The notes: generated by a model not told the origin, from the letters alone. A stretch of DNA of 64,000 nucleotides from Bacillota bacterium (GCA_018817915.1 JAHISX010000023.1:35061-99060), one strand, 5' to 3'. Positions 17,908 through 28,168 are shown, counted from the first letter of the stretch. Numbers and translations: made by a program.

Positions 17908-18801
17908 CTAAAGAGTCTTAAACTTACTACTATCTAACCGCAATTCATTAATGATTGCAGGTATTAGTTCGATATCAGACATAAATGCTTTGATAGATTC
18001 TTCATTGATTGGTTTCTTAAGTGACATTTCCATATAATCTTTACGATCGTTAACGCCAATATGAAGTTCATTGTTTACAAAGTAATAAAGGATAGATCCA
18101 CGGTGCATTTTTTCAAGTTCTAAAAGTTTTTCAATCATACTTGAAGTAATATGATAGAATCCAAATTCTTGAGTTGTAGCAAATATTGCAAACTTTTTAT
18201 TGAATGGAATACTTTCGGTATCAATTTTAACAAGGTTCTTCTTTGAGATTCCCCATCCATGACCTTCGACTATTCTTAGTTCATCATCAAATGTACGATC
18301 AAAAGTATAAATATACCAACGTCCTTTAAAGTATGTTTCATAAGTAACTGTTACATGCCCCTTGGAGTCTCTATGTTCAACTCTTTCTTTGAAGTCTATA
18401 TCACAAACCTCAAATCCAACGCCTTTGTATTTACCTTTAATATAATCTTCAGCAGTTGATCGATCAGGTCTTTTCACCATACCAGTAGCAACAATTCTTG
18501 AAACAGGTATTGATGCATGCTGATCATAGAAAACATCTTCAAATTGCTCTTTCAACAAAGTTGTCACTAATTCATCTTTTATGATTACTCTAAATCCTTG
18601 AAGTTGTTTAAAAGCTACAGAGAAAAAATACATCGCAGGAATCACTAATATAACACCAATAAATGCGAATATAGGTTGGACCGTAAATAAAATGAAAAAA
18701 AGAATCGCAGGAATTAAAAATATTAATGCTTTTTTTCTGATTTTCTTATATGTTTTATATATTTTTAAGCGCTTTTCTTCTATCAATTCTAAGTTATTCA
18801 T
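17908..18801 (-). CDS. DUF3137 family membrane protein
   Basis: 297 residues. A basic N-terminus is followed by two adjacent TM helices (about 27-65), then a soluble domain of ~220 residues with aromatic-rich strands (..YETYFKGRWYIYTFDRTFDDE..). The pattern and the LemA partner identify DUF3137. Function unknown; it probably acts at the membrane. It begins 18 nt after the metK stop, with no promoter or terminator between, so the SAM riboswitch ahead of metK should control it too. Confidence 0.8.
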   Translation of the reverse strand: MNNLELIEEKRLKIYKTYKKIRKKALIFLIPAILFFILFTVQPIFAFIGVILVIPAMYFFSVAFKQLQGFRVIIKDELVTTLLKEQFEDVFYDQHASIPVSRIVATGMVKRPDRSTAEDYIKGKYKGVGFEVCDIDFKERVEHRDSKGHVTVTYETYFKGRWYIYTFDRTFDDELRIVEGHGWGISKKNLVKIDTESIPFNKKFAIFATTQEFGFYHITSSMIEKLLELEKMHRGSILYYFVNNELHIGVNDRKDYMEMSLKKPINEESIKAFMSDIELIPAIINELRLDSSKFKTL

Positions 18802-18819
18802 ATCATCACCATAACCATT

Positions 18820-19968
18820 TTATAATAGTTTTCTAAATATTGCAATCCTATCGATTTTTTCCCATGAAAATAAATCATTTTCTCTTCCAAAATGGCCATA
18901 TGCAGATGTTTGTGCATATATAGGACGTTTCAGGTCTAGAGTCTTAATGATTCCTGCAGGTCTTAAATCAAAATTTTCTTTGACTGCATCGTATATTTTT
19001 CTAATCTCAACTTTCTCAGTTCCAAAAGTATCGATATAAACACTCACAGGTTCAGCAACACCAATTGCATAAGCAATTTGGATTTCACAAGCATCTGCGA
19101 TGCCTGAAGCTACAATGTTTTTAGCGATGTATCTTGCCATGTAAGCTGCACTTCTATCCACTTTGGATGGATCTTTACCTGAAAAGGCACCGCCACCGTG
19201 ACGTGCATATCCACCATAGGTATCAACGATAATCTTTCTACCTGTAAGTCCAGCATCTCCATCTGGTCCACCAATGACAAATCTTCCCGTAGGGTTGATT
19301 TGATAGATTGTGTTTGTTGTGTCATATCCTGAAAGCACTGGTTCTAATATATGTTGATGTATTTCTTTTTTAAGTGCTTCTTGAGTCCAATGTTCATCAT
19401 GTTGAGTTGATAAAACAACCGTATGAATGCTGATTGGATAATTTTGCTCATTATATTCGACAGTAACTTGTGTTTTTCCATCAGGACGAAGTCCTTCTAT
19501 GATTCCATTTTTTCTAACATATGCTAAACGTTCAGCAAGTCTATGTGCCAAATATATAGGTAGTGGCATTAAAGCAATTGTTTCATTGTTGGCATATCCA
19601 AACATGAATCCTTGATCTCCAGCTCCTTGTTCTTTATGTTCTGAATGATCAACGCCCATTTTTATATCAGTTGATTGTTCTTTAAGTCTAACATCAACAA
19701 TAACATGGTCAGCATTAAATCCAGTACCATCTTGTTCATAACCAATTCGACGAATAGCCTGTTTAATGATTTGTTCATAATCAATTTTTGCGTTGGTTGT
19801 GATTTCACCAAATAATAAAGCATAATTGGTAGTAACAGCTGTTTCACAAGCGACTCTTGATTCTGGGTCTTGTTCTAGACATGCATCTAGAATTGAATCT
19901 GATATCAGATCAGCTACCTTGTCTGGGTGACCTTCGGTCACTGATTCACTACTAAATAATTTTCTCAT
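18820..19968 (-). CDS. metK: S-adenosylmethionine synthetase
   Basis: Makes SAM from methionine and ATP. 382 residues with [15 protein letters not shown] at the N-terminus, DQGFMFGYA in the middle, and the glycine-rich loop [19 protein letters not shown]. The start is the ATG at 19966-19968, seven bases after AGGAGG. Upstream in-frame codons belong to the riboswitch terminator. Expression is controlled by the SAM-I riboswitch at 20034-20125, so excess SAM should shut off the operon, including DUF3137 and lemA. Confidence 0.97.
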   Translation of the reverse strand: MRKLFSSESVTEGHPDKVADLISDSILDACLEQDPESRVACETAVTTNYALLFGEITTNAKIDYEQIIKQAIRRIGYEQDGTGFNADHVIVDVRLKEQSTDIKMGVDHSEHKEQGAGDQGFMFGYANNETIALMPLPIYLAHRLAERLAYVRKNGIIEGLRPDGKTQVTVEYNEQNYPISIHTVVLSTQHDEHWTQEALKKEIHQHILEPVLSGYDTTNTIYQINPTGRFVIGGPDGDAGLTGRKIIVDTYGGYARHGGGAFSGKDPSKVDRSAAYMARYIAKNIVASGIADACEIQIAYAIGVAEPVSVYIDTFGTEKVEIRKIYDAVKENFDLRPAGIIKTLDLKRPIYAQTSAYGHFGRENDLFSWEKIDRIAIFRKLL

Positions 19969-19986
19969 TTCTTTCCTCCTGATTTC

Positions 19987-20017
19987 AAAAAAAATGCGCT
20001 TTCCCAAGGAAAAGCGC
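19987..20017 (-). terminator. Riboswitch-controlled terminator before metK
   Basis: GCGCTTTTCC-TTG-GGAAAGCGC stem followed by A and eight T. The TTTTCCTT in the 5' arm is a perfect complement of AAGGAAAA at the 3' side of riboswitch P1 (20029-20036), giving an alternative antiterminator. Confidence 0.9.
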
Positions 20018-20033
20018 CGATTTTTGGATTTTC

Positions 20034-20125
20034 CTTATTGATGGGTTATACCCCTCGTGATAAGCACCTAATTAAATAGGTTGCTGCTACTTCGTCGGTC
20101 ACTAGCCTCCATAGCTCTGAATAAG
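20034..20125 (-). promoter_or_regulatory. SAM-I (S-box) riboswitch aptamer
   Basis: The minus-strand leader of metK shows the S-box core. P1 is CTTATT (20120-20125) with AATAAG (20034-20039). Then come CAGAGC..GGAGG, a P3 arm built on CTA..TAG, the conserved GCAGCAACC, AGGTGCTTATCACGAGG, and a P4 hairpin GGG-TATAA-CCC. Binding SAM would stabilise P1 and free the terminator arm, stopping transcription. Promoter, aptamer, antiterminator, terminator and metK are all in order. Confidence 0.93.
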
Positions 20126-20153
20126 TTAACTTATTATTTTTAATTGCTCATTT

Positions 20154-20182
20154 ATAATACATTAAATCGTTGTAAAAGTCAA
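20154..20182 (-). promoter_or_regulatory. Promoter of the SAM riboswitch-metK operon
   Basis: TTGACT, 17-bp spacer, TATTAT on the minus strand, about 30 bp upstream of the aptamer. Confidence 0.8.
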
Positions 20183-20207
20183 TATATTTGTATCCTGAAT
20201 TTAAAGA

Positions 20208-21518
20208 TTAGAAGTTATTGTACATGTCTCCAAATTCATCATGAAATTTAAGGAATCTTTCCTTTAAGTCATAATCAAAGTAGTTTGCAAGTTCAGTTTG
20301 AAATAGTTTCATCACGATATTATGTGCCATCGGTCTCTTATACGATTTTGGACCACGCATCGTGATGTATAAATCTGCAAGTAAGATGATTTGAGCAACA
20401 ATGTCTGGCTGAATGATTAGCATTTCTTTTAGAAACTTTTCATTTGCCGTATCTTCAATATGTGCTCTTGCTATATCTTCACACTTTTGAGCCAACTGCA
20501 TTCGTTTAGCAATCTTAGATCCAAGCTCTGTTTTTTCTTTTAAGATATCATAGGACTGTTCATCAAAACTGTTCATATCATTTAAGAGATTTTTAATCTC
20601 TTGATATTGCAAGTGAACCATTGAATAGATATTCATTTCATCTATTTTAACTTGAGGAAGCCCATAATTATTCGCGAGTTTCTCGCTCATCAATTGAACT
20701 TGATATGCATGTCTTTTATCCATCAAGGTATAAGAACTAGAAAAGACGACTGAGAATAAATCACCAACAATATGAGAGAAATCTCCTTGTACTTGTCTTC
20801 TTTTAATCAATTCTTTTTTTCTTTCTTCTTGCATGTACTGTCCCATAGAGACAATTGCGTAGACTACAAAATAGAACAATATGAATAAGAGAGTCCTTAA
20901 TAAGATATCTTTAAATTCGTAAGATCTTATAAATGAAGGTAGAAACTCAACAAATGTTTGTCCGTTTGCCATTGAATGAACATTATATGTCCATATGAGA
21001 TGAATGGCTGTAATTAGAGCTAATATGGCTTGAAAGCTACTGCTCAATAACCTTTTTTCTTGGTACAAAGAAATAACGACGATTGAGTAATAGATCAATA
21101 TATAAGCACCTGTAGTGAAATAAACATTTTGATATAATCTTGCATAAATTAAAATAGATGAAAAGAAAATATAAAATGCTGCAACATACATTGCCACACT
21201 TTGTTTTGTTTTATCATTTGGATCCATGTTAATGAGCTTTTTTAGCATTTTATTGATTACATATGTTAGTGGGAATGCGATGAGTGTTATGACCCAGTCT
21301 GAGACTTGCGATCCTACACTCAAGGATAAAGCTAATAAAATAATTGAATACATTAAGTTTGATAAGAAAATAATATTTTTAATAACAACATTTCTACGAT
21401 AAAGCACTGCAGTATCATTGGTGATGTCTACGCCTTGTTCAAAACCAAAAAACTTAGCAAAGATATTTTTGCCAAGTGCTTTTATATTCCAAATACTATG
21501 CTTTTCAGGTTTTGCCAC
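20208..21518 (-). CDS. Six-TM membrane protein with a degenerate HD-GYP-like domain
   Basis: 436 residues, GTG start with AGGATGATGATGC upstream. Six likely TM helices (about 48-68, 74-92, 107-126, 135-152, 160-178, 205-226) precede a soluble domain (263-436) that follows the HD-GYP pattern. D-K-R-H-A-Y-Q-V starts the fold (H270). VHLQYQ (301-306) sits where HDIGK belongs, R-A-H-I-E at the HHE..G.GYP position, and ADLYITMRGPKSYKRPMAHN (381-400) matches the D-x-Y-D-A-L-x-x-R-x-Y segment. The HD pair, the GK and the GYP are gone, so c-di-GMP phosphodiesterase activity is unlikely. A sensor or binding role is a guess. It closes the rimP-nusA-infB operon. Confidence 0.68.
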   Translation of the reverse strand: MAKPEKHSIWNIKALGKNIFAKFFGFEQGVDITNDTAVLYRRNVVIKNIIFLSNLMYSIILLALSLSVGSQVSDWVITLIAFPLTYVINKMLKKLINMDPNDKTKQSVAMYVAAFYIFFSSILIYARLYQNVYFTTGAYILIYYSIVVISLYQEKRLLSSSFQAILALITAIHLIWTYNVHSMANGQTFVEFLPSFIRSYEFKDILLRTLLFILFYFVVYAIVSMGQYMQEERKKELIKRRQVQGDFSHIVGDLFSVVFSSSYTLMDKRHAYQVQLMSEKLANNYGLPQVKIDEMNIYSMVHLQYQEIKNLLNDMNSFDEQSYDILKEKTELGSKIAKRMQLAQKCEDIARAHIEDTANEKFLKEMLIIQPDIVAQIILLADLYITMRGPKSYKRPMAHNIVMKLFQTELANYFDYDLKERFLKFHDEFGDMYNNF

Positions 21519-21535
21519 GCATCATCATCCTATTC

Positions 21536-22108
21536 TTATATATCAAAAATACTAAATCTTTTAACACCAATGTCTTCGTGTGCTAAATCTTCGTTCATGA
21601 CTTGTGCTACTCTTGTTGAAGCCGCTGCTGCAATTGCACCAACGATATCATCAAGGAATGTATGGCAAATGCCATCTTCTTTACCAGCATCATTTAATCT
21701 TTTTACAATACCGTGTTTATTGACATCAATATCACCAAAATTAGTTTGACCAATTGTTCCATATAAACCAGCAACTTCAAGTCCCATCGTTTCATCTATG
21801 CCAAATAAACCAAGATCTTCATAGATGATATCTTGTATAGGGCCTTGAAACAATCCTTCTTCAGCCAATCTATCAATTTCTGAACCTAATTGTACATGGT
21901 GGAACACATCTCTTAAAGACAAGATTTTTTCTACTGATTCTAAACAGATCTCTCTAGAGATGTCATCTGTATATTTAGATTGTTGCTGAAAGGTTATTTC
22001 AGCAATTGATTCCAATGTAACACCACGTTTAAGTAAAGTTTTTTTGTTAAAATCAAACATTTCTTGTCTTGTGAATATAATTTTTTTGTTTTTGTCGTGA
22101 CCAGCCAT
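21536..22108 (-). CDS. YutG/PgpA-like protein (phosphatidylglycerophosphatase A family)
   Basis: 190-residue soluble protein matching the YutG/LtrC-like branch of the PgpA family. Characteristic blocks are an RGV-x-x-x-x-IAE N-terminal motif, LYGTIGQTNFGDID, and HTFLDDIVGAIAAAASTRV. PgpA proper dephosphorylates phosphatidylglycerophosphate, and this branch is thought to do similar chemistry. That is from family knowledge, not shown by the sequence. The start is uncertain: the ATG at 22106-22108 is one base past the fmt stop, with GAAGGG ten bases upstream. An ATG three codons earlier sits almost on the ribosome site. Confidence 0.78.
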   Translation of the reverse strand: MAGHDKNKKIIFTRQEMFDFNKKTLLKRGVTLESIAEITFQQQSKYTDDISREICLESVEKILSLRDVFHHVQLGSEIDRLAEEGLFQGPIQDIIYEDLGLFGIDETMGLEVAGLYGTIGQTNFGDIDVNKHGIVKRLNDAGKEDGICHTFLDDIVGAIAAAASTRVAQVMNEDLAHEDIGVKRFSIFDI

Positions 22109-22109
22109 T

Positions 22110-23039
22110 TTATTCATTCCCTTCTATGAAGATATCACCCATCTTGATGATACTTTGTCCATTTAGAAAATCTCTTACTGCCATTTGTTTTTTACTTGGT
22201 ACTTGAATCTCTAAAATCTCTATCGAACCATCTAAAGTTGATATAACCAAACGTTTCTTATTTTCAAGTACAGTTCCTGGTATTGCTTCACTGTCTATTA
22301 TATCACTATTTGTTGCTCTGTAGAACTTGATTAACTGATTTCTTAAGTAAGCATGAGCACCTGGTTCAGGTGATAATCCTCTGATGCGATCGATGATTGC
22401 TTTAGAGGTCTGATTAAAGCTAATCAATTCATCATTTCTTTTTAAGGTATATGCAAAGGTGACTAAATCTCTATCTTGTGGAGTTCTAGAGATTTTGTTT
22501 TTACGATATTGGTCTAAGACGTTGATGATCATCTTACTTCCTAAAATACTCAATTTATGAGACAAAGATGCATAATCATCATGTGCTTCAATCCTTAATT
22601 TTTGTTGCTCAATAATATCTCCACTATCCATTTCATAAGCCATGAACATAATCGATATTCCCGTTTCTTTTAAACCATCAAATAGAGCATATTGAATGGG
22701 GGCTCCACCGCGATATTTAGGAAGCAATGATCCATGAACATTGATTGCTTCAATTTGAGTAATCAATGCTTTAGGTAGCATCTGTCCATAAGCAGCTGTA
22801 ATAATTAAATCAGGTTTCAAATCAAGAATCTTTTGATAATCACCTCTCAACTTGTCTGGTTGAAAGACTGGAATTTGATGAGTTGTAGCAATCTTCTTAA
22901 CTGGAGATTCTGTGATGACTTTCTTTCTACCTACAGGTTTATCAGGTTGAGTAACAACCAAAAGTACCTCATGGTGTTGAATTAATGTTTCTAAAATTGG
23001 AACTGAAAATAAAGGAGTACCCATAAAAACTAATTTCAT
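22110..23039 (-). CDS. fmt: Methionyl-tRNA formyltransferase
   Basis: Formylates initiator Met-tRNA using 10-formyl-THF. 309 residues. It begins KLVFMGTPLFSVPIL, contains NVHGSLLPKYRGGAPIQYA with the catalytic Asn-His..., and MDSGDI with the active-site Asp. The C-terminal OB domain is complete. AGGTGATA before the ATG. It is 9 nt after priA, and the pairing priA-fmt is standard in Firmicutes. Confidence 0.96.
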   Translation of the reverse strand: MKLVFMGTPLFSVPILETLIQHHEVLLVVTQPDKPVGRKKVITESPVKKIATTHQIPVFQPDKLRGDYQKILDLKPDLIITAAYGQMLPKALITQIEAINVHGSLLPKYRGGAPIQYALFDGLKETGISIMFMAYEMDSGDIIEQQKLRIEAHDDYASLSHKLSILGSKMIINVLDQYRKNKISRTPQDRDLVTFAYTLKRNDELISFNQTSKAIIDRIRGLSPEPGAHAYLRNQLIKFYRATNSDIIDSEAIPGTVLENKKRLVISTLDGSIEILEIQVPSKKQMAVRDFLNGQSIIKMGDIFIEGNE

Positions 23040-23047
23040 ATTATCAC

Positions 23048-25363
23048 CTACACATGATCCAGAGTCGGATAGTATTTCATTTCTATTTCTTTTGTTCTTA
23101 ACATCTTAATTTGATCAAATACAAGTTGTTGGTTTAAACCATCATATTTCAAAGTGAGTGTAAACCTAAATTGATCTTTAATCACTTTGATCATCGCTGG
23201 TGTTGGACCAAGGACATCATATCCAATAGCAACCAATCTCTTTCTGAGTAAAAATGCTTGTTGATAAGTCTTCAAATATTCATGACCTTCAATTAAGATT
23301 TGTGCTGTTTGTTTAAAGGGTAAATAGTTTGATAGCTTACGATAGTAAATAGCTTCTCTATAGAAATCTTCATAATGATTTAAAACATTTTTAATCGCAT
23401 AATGATCTAAGTCATAACCCTGTATGATGGCTTGACCAGGCAATAGACGGCCAGATCTACCAGAGACTTGAGTAAACAGCATATAGGCTTGTTCACTTGC
23501 TTTATAACTAGGTACTTTAAGCGATAAGTCAGCCATCAAAATTCCTACTAAAGTAACTTTAGGAAAATCCAAACCCTTGGCGATCATTTGTGTACCAAGT
23601 AAGATATCTGCTTTTTCATTCATAAATTCATTCCAAATGATTTCATGACTACCTTTATGAGTCGTAACATTCGCATCCATTCTTAAAATACGTGCATGAG
23701 GGAGTGCTTTTTGCAAAGCATGTTCAACGTATTCAATACCGACACCAACTTCTTTAACAGCGTTTTGGCCACAAACTTCACAACTTGATTGAAATGGTTT
23801 TTCAAATCCACAGTAATGACATTTTAATGTCCCTTTATCTTTATAATAAGTTAATGAAATATCACAATGTGGACACTTAGGAACATCACCACATTGTTTA
23901 CATAAAACAAATGGTGCGTAACCTTTACGATTAAACAATAACATTGTTTGCTCGTGTTTGTCTAATCTATTTTTCATCGCTTCTAATAATTGAGTGGAAA
24001 ATATTGATGTATTTCCTAATTCTAATTCTTTTTTCATATCGACCAAACTGATCTTAGGCATCGCGATATTCAGTGGTCTTTGTGTCAATTCTAAAAGCTC
24101 ATATTCATGATTTAAGGCCTTATACATCGAAACGATACTTGGTGTAGCACTACCCAAAATAAGTGGTATATGATGGTATTTTGTACGCTCTTGTGCGATA
24201 AGTTTCGCATCATAAAAGACTCCTTCGGATTGTTCATAAGATGCATCATGTTCTTCATCAATAATAATCAACCCTAATGATTCTAAAGGGAGAAAGACTG
24301 AACTTCTTGTTCCTAAAACAATAGCAGCTTCTTTTTCTTCAATCATCTTGTATTGATCGAATCGTTCACCCTTACTTAAGGCACTATGATAGATTGCAAC
24401 TTGACTAAATCTAGATTTCAATCGTTGTGCCATTGGAGCAATTAAAGTAATTTCTGGTACTAGTACTAATACCTGTCTTCCCAGTTTAATCACTTGCTCA
24501 ATAACATTTAAATAAACCTCGGTCTTGCCAGAACCAGTCACACCTTTAAGTAGAAAAGTCTGATTTTGATTAAGAGATGATTTCATTTCATTGACTGCAT
24601 GAATTTGTTCTTTATTAAGTTCAACCTGTTTATCTTCGAGCTTAAATTGATGGACAATATCTCTATTTTTATCCATGATTTCTACAAGTAAAACTCGATG
24701 TTTTTCCAATGTTGAAATTTGACTTGGAGATACACCAAGATCAATCAATTCTTTTCTTGAATACATGGCTTTATTCATATATAAATCCATAATCAATGGA
24801 TATTTGTCAATCTTTGGATAATCGTGATCTTCATTGAATGTATAGTTGATTTCAGTCTTTGTCTGACCTTTTTGTTTAATCACTGTTCGGATAGAAATTA
24901 ATTTCTGTTCTACTAACTTTTTTAATCTTGGATAGAAAATTTGATCTTTCTTTTTCAATCTCCAAATACCTTTGGTATTAAAGAAGCTCAATATGTCTTG
25001 TGGCATACCATTGGCATCTAATAATGTAACCTCTTTATTGTAGTCCATTTGTAATGCATTGGAAAGTACAGTAGAAAAAATAGAACTGTAAAGGTTTGGT
25101 GCATAAGCCATAATCGAATCAATTAACAAAAATGTTTCTTCATTGATTGAAGGTACAGCATCCATGACATCAATGATTTCTTTTGTAGCATCATCACTCT
25201 TTTCTATGATTTCAACAACATATCCCATTCTTGTTTGTGCTCCAAAGGGAACAATAACGCGCATCCCACGTTCCAAAAAGACCCGAAAGGCTTCAGGTAT
25301 GATATAGTCGAAAAAATGATTTACTTCTTCGTGTTTGATATCAACAATGACCTTTGCAAACAT
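23048..25363 (-). CDS. priA: Primosomal replication restart helicase PriA
   Basis: Restarts stalled forks by loading the replicative helicase. 771 residues. An N-terminal 3'-end-binding and winged-helix region leads to Walker A GVTGSGKTE, DEEHDASYEQ, and LGSATPS. The zinc-binding insertion has four CxxC pairs (CKQC, CPHC, CHYC, CEVC), then the second RecA domain with GRSGR. The start at the ATG 25361-25363 has GGGTGA five bases before it; four upstream in-frame codons cover that site. Confidence 0.96.
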   Translation of the reverse strand: MFAKVIVDIKHEEVNHFFDYIIPEAFRVFLERGMRVIVPFGAQTRMGYVVEIIEKSDDATKEIIDVMDAVPSINEETFLLIDSIMAYAPNLYSSIFSTVLSNALQMDYNKEVTLLDANGMPQDILSFFNTKGIWRLKKKDQIFYPRLKKLVEQKLISIRTVIKQKGQTKTEINYTFNEDHDYPKIDKYPLIMDLYMNKAMYSRKELIDLGVSPSQISTLEKHRVLLVEIMDKNRDIVHQFKLEDKQVELNKEQIHAVNEMKSSLNQNQTFLLKGVTGSGKTEVYLNVIEQVIKLGRQVLVLVPEITLIAPMAQRLKSRFSQVAIYHSALSKGERFDQYKMIEEKEAAIVLGTRSSVFLPLESLGLIIIDEEHDASYEQSEGVFYDAKLIAQERTKYHHIPLILGSATPSIVSMYKALNHEYELLELTQRPLNIAMPKISLVDMKKELELGNTSIFSTQLLEAMKNRLDKHEQTMLLFNRKGYAPFVLCKQCGDVPKCPHCDISLTYYKDKGTLKCHYCGFEKPFQSSCEVCGQNAVKEVGVGIEYVEHALQKALPHARILRMDANVTTHKGSHEIIWNEFMNEKADILLGTQMIAKGLDFPKVTLVGILMADLSLKVPSYKASEQAYMLFTQVSGRSGRLLPGQAIIQGYDLDHYAIKNVLNHYEDFYREAIYYRKLSNYLPFKQTAQILIEGHEYLKTYQQAFLLRKRLVAIGYDVLGPTPAMIKVIKDQFRFTLTLKYDGLNQQLVFDQIKMLRTKEIEMKYYPTLDHV

Positions 25364-25415
25364 AAATTCACCCATTTTTATTATAACATCGATTATAGAA
25401 AAAAAGTAACCTAGG

Positions 25416-25757
25416 TTACTTTAATGTTTTGAGTATTTTATCAATATTATTACCATAAGCTAACGCCTCATCGTATTTAAATACGAGATCAGGAATTTTT
25501 CTTATGTTATTAATCTTCTTTGCAAGTTCCATACGGATCAAAACTTTGCTTTCATCAATTGCTAAATGTGCTTTTTCAATGATTTTAGGATCATCACTTA
25601 AAATGGTGTAATAGATGGTTGCAAAACTGTTATCTTTTGTAACTTTGACTTCGGTTAAATTGATATAACCAAAGCTTTTATCTCTAACACTTGTATTGAC
25701 AATAGATGCAAGCTCTCTTTGAATCAAACTCGCTAAACGATCGGTTGTAATAGACAT
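25416..25757 (-). CDS. rbfA: Ribosome-binding factor A
   Basis: 30S maturation factor with a KH-like fold, 113 residues, near the usual length. Conserved N-terminal R-x-x-x-x-I-x-x-E-L-A-S-I and the block I-N-N-I-R-K-I-P-D-L-V-F are visible. It follows infB by 2 nt with AGAGGTGG as ribosome site. infB-rbfA is the classical order. Confidence 0.94.
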   Translation of the reverse strand: MSITTDRLASLIQRELASIVNTSVRDKSFGYINLTEVKVTKDNSFATIYYTILSDDPKIIEKAHLAIDESKVLIRMELAKKINNIRKIPDLVFKYDEALAYGNNIDKILKTLK

Positions 25758-25759
25758 AT

Positions 25760-27595
25760 TTAGTCCACCTCTACTTCTTTCATTTGTGAAGCCTCAACCA
25801 CGTCACCAATCTTAATATCATTGAAGTTTTCAATTGAGAATCCACATTCAAATCCTGTTCTGACTTCCTTCACATCATCTTTAAAACGTTTCAATGATTG
25901 AAGTTTGCCTTCATAAACGACAATACCATCGCGAAGGACACGTACTAGTGCATCTCTTTTGATGACGCCATCAGTAACATAACCACCAGCAATTGTACCA
26001 ATTTTAGATACTTTAAATGTTTCTCTAATTTCAGCTTGTCCAGTAACGATTTCTTCAAATGTTGGCTGTAACATGCCTTTGAGAGCAGCTTCGATATCTT
26101 CTGCAACACGGTAGATGATACTGTATAGTCTGATTTCAACACCTTGAGCATCAGCAGCTTGTTTAACTGAAGAAGCAGGGCGTACATTGAAACCGATAAC
26201 AACTGCATTGGAAGCATTTGCTAGTGTAACATCACTTTCAGTGATGGCACCGACTGTAGATCTAACGACATTGACATGAAAACCATCAATATCAATTTTT
26301 TCTAATAAATTCTTTAATGCTTCTATTGAACCTTGAACATCACCTTTGATGATGATATTAAGTACTTTTTCAGAACTTTCTAAATCACCAAGCATGTTAT
26401 CTAAGGATGCTTTCTTAACGGATTTTAATTCTCCATCTCTTTGTCTAGATTGTCTTTCATCAGCAATTTGTCTCGTTACTTTTTCATCTGTAAAGGCCAT
26501 GAAAATATCACCAGCTTGAGGCACTTCGTTTAAACCAGTAATTTCAATTGGTTGAGAAGGTTTCGCTTCTTGATAACGTCGTTTTAAATCATCTTGCATT
26601 GTTCTGATTTTACCATAGGTATTACCTATAACAATATAGTCACCAACTCTAAGAGTCCCTGTTTCAACAATTAAAGTTGCAACTGCACCTCTACCTTTAT
26701 CAAGACTTGCTTCAATGACAGTACCTTTAGCCAATCTTTTTGGATTCGCTTTGAATTCATCAATTTCACTCATCAATTGAATGACATCTAGCAATTCTTC
26801 TAGACCTTGTTTTTTAAGTGCTGAAACATTGACAAATGGTGTTGAACCTCCCCATGCTTCAGGAATCAATCCTTTTTCTGATAATTCATTCATGACGCGT
26901 TCTGGATTGGCAGATGCTTTATCCATTTTATTTACGGCAACGATAATTGGAACTTTAGCTGCTTTTGCATGATCTAAAGCCTCAATGGTTTGAGGCATGA
27001 CGCCATCATCAGCTGCGACAACTAGAACGACGATATCTGTAACTTTAGCTCCACGAGCACGCATTTCTGTAAATGCAGCATGACCTGGAGTATCAATAAA
27101 CGTAATAGGTTCACCATTTCTGATGACTTGATACGCACCTATATGCTGTGTAATTCCACCAGCTTCGCCTTCAACGACTCTTGACTTTCTAATCGCATCA
27201 AGTAAAGTTGTTTTACCATGGTCAACGTGACCCATAACGGTAACGATTGGAGGTCTTTTAACCATATCATTTGGATCATCAACAATTTGCATTTCATCAA
27301 ACCGAGTCACATCAGTGATGACTTCATCACGAACTTCGTATCCTTCGTCAAGTGCAATAACTTCAATCGTATCGCGATCAATGACTTGATTAATACTCGC
27401 CATTAAGCCTAATTGCATCAATCTTTTAATCATTGCTGCATTTGATATGTTCAATCCTTCTGCTACAGCAGCAACATTCATATCAGGTTTGTAGATAAAT
27501 ATTTTTTCGCCAACAACCTTGACTTCTTTTTTATGAAATGTCGGCTTTTTGTTCACATTTTTTTTATTCGTATATCTTTTATTATTTGCAGGCAT
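25760..27595 (-). CDS. infB: Translation initiation factor IF-2
   Basis: GTPase that delivers initiator tRNA. 611 residues, a short form with only a small basic N-terminal region (rich in Asn and Lys) before the IF2_N domain. G motifs: [26 protein letters not shown]. Domains II, III and the C-terminal fMet-tRNA-binding domain follow. The ATG at 27593-27595 has AAGGAAGTG upstream. Seven earlier codons in frame overlap ylxQ and contain that site, so are excluded. Confidence 0.96.
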   Translation of the reverse strand: MPANNKRYTNKKNVNKKPTFHKKEVKVVGEKIFIYKPDMNVAAVAEGLNISNAAMIKRLMQLGLMASINQVIDRDTIEVIALDEGYEVRDEVITDVTRFDEMQIVDDPNDMVKRPPIVTVMGHVDHGKTTLLDAIRKSRVVEGEAGGITQHIGAYQVIRNGEPITFIDTPGHAAFTEMRARGAKVTDIVVLVVAADDGVMPQTIEALDHAKAAKVPIIVAVNKMDKASANPERVMNELSEKGLIPEAWGGSTPFVNVSALKKQGLEELLDVIQLMSEIDEFKANPKRLAKGTVIEASLDKGRGAVATLIVETGTLRVGDYIVIGNTYGKIRTMQDDLKRRYQEAKPSQPIEITGLNEVPQAGDIFMAFTDEKVTRQIADERQSRQRDGELKSVKKASLDNMLGDLESSEKVLNIIIKGDVQGSIEALKNLLEKIDIDGFHVNVVRSTVGAITESDVTLANASNAVVIGFNVRPASSVKQAADAQGVEIRLYSIIYRVAEDIEAALKGMLQPTFEEIVTGQAEIRETFKVSKIGTIAGGYVTDGVIKRDALVRVLRDGIVVYEGKLQSLKRFKDDVKEVRTGFECGFSIENFNDIKIGDVVEASQMKEVEVD

Positions 27596-27599
27596 ACAA

Positions 27600-27890
27600 T
27601 CACTTCCTTTTTTCATTCATCAATAATTGACTAAACCCCCTGTCGGTTATACCAATAACTTTGATGTCTTTTTTTCCTATAGCTTGTGAGATTTCTAAAG
27701 ATGTTAGAGATTCGATGATTTCGACATTATAAAACTTGCCTTTATCATGTACCTTCTTTTTAGTTAAATCAGAGGCATCTTGAGCCAGTATCACAAGAAA
27801 AACTTTACCATTTCTAAGATCTGTTAGTGTTAACTCTGTACCAACAGTTACTTTTCTTGCACGGTATGCAAGACCAACATTATGATTCAT
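27600..27890 (-). CDS. ylxQ: L7Ae/L30e-fold RNA-binding protein YlxQ
   Basis: 96-residue L7Ae-like K-turn RNA-binding protein, recognised by its position between ylxR and infB and by the L7Ae pattern (..[21 protein letters not shown].. and L-S-x-A-I-G-K). It overlaps the end of ylxR by 11 nt. The exact RNA target is unknown. Confidence 0.88.
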   Translation of the reverse strand: MNHNVGLAYRARKVTVGTELTLTDLRNGKVFLVILAQDASDLTKKKVHDKGKFYNVEIIESLTSLEISQAIGKKDIKVIGITDRGFSQLLMNEKRK

Positions 27891-28149
27891 TTGTCATACT
27901 CAATAATTCTTCATAAATTTCTTCGGGAACTGTGGCTTCGAGTTTTCTATCTAAAGCCTTATTTTTTCTTGCAAGAAGTATAACTTCTTTGCTCAGTTTT
28001 AAATATGCACCACGGCCTGGTGCCTTTCCATTCAGATCGATTGAAACAAGTCCTTCTTTAGTTGCAGCGATGCGAACCAATGATTTTTTAGGTAAGACTT
28101 CTTTTGTTACAACACATGTTCTCATTGGAATCTTTTTAACTTTTGTCAT
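27880..28149 (-). CDS. ylxR: YlxR (DUF448) RNA-binding protein
   Basis: 89 residues with the DUF448 signature: MRTCVVTKEVLPKKSLVR near the start, D-L-N-G-K-A-P-G-R-G-A-Y-L in the middle. Located in the nusA-ylxR-ylxQ-infB order conserved across Firmicutes. YlxR proteins have been linked to RnpA/RNase P in other bacteria; that link is not visible here. GAGGTGACTCT before the ATG. Confidence 0.93.
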   Translation of the reverse strand: MTKVKKIPMRTCVVTKEVLPKKSLVRIAATKEGLVSIDLNGKAPGRGAYLKLSKEVILLARKNKALDRKLEATVPEEIYEELLSMTNES

Positions 28150-28168
28150 AGAGTCACCTCATTATTAC

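Noticed and set aside
21435..21749. 104-codon plus-strand frame over the pgpA-like gene
   Set aside because: Antisense to two well-supported genes with no ribosome site or family signal.
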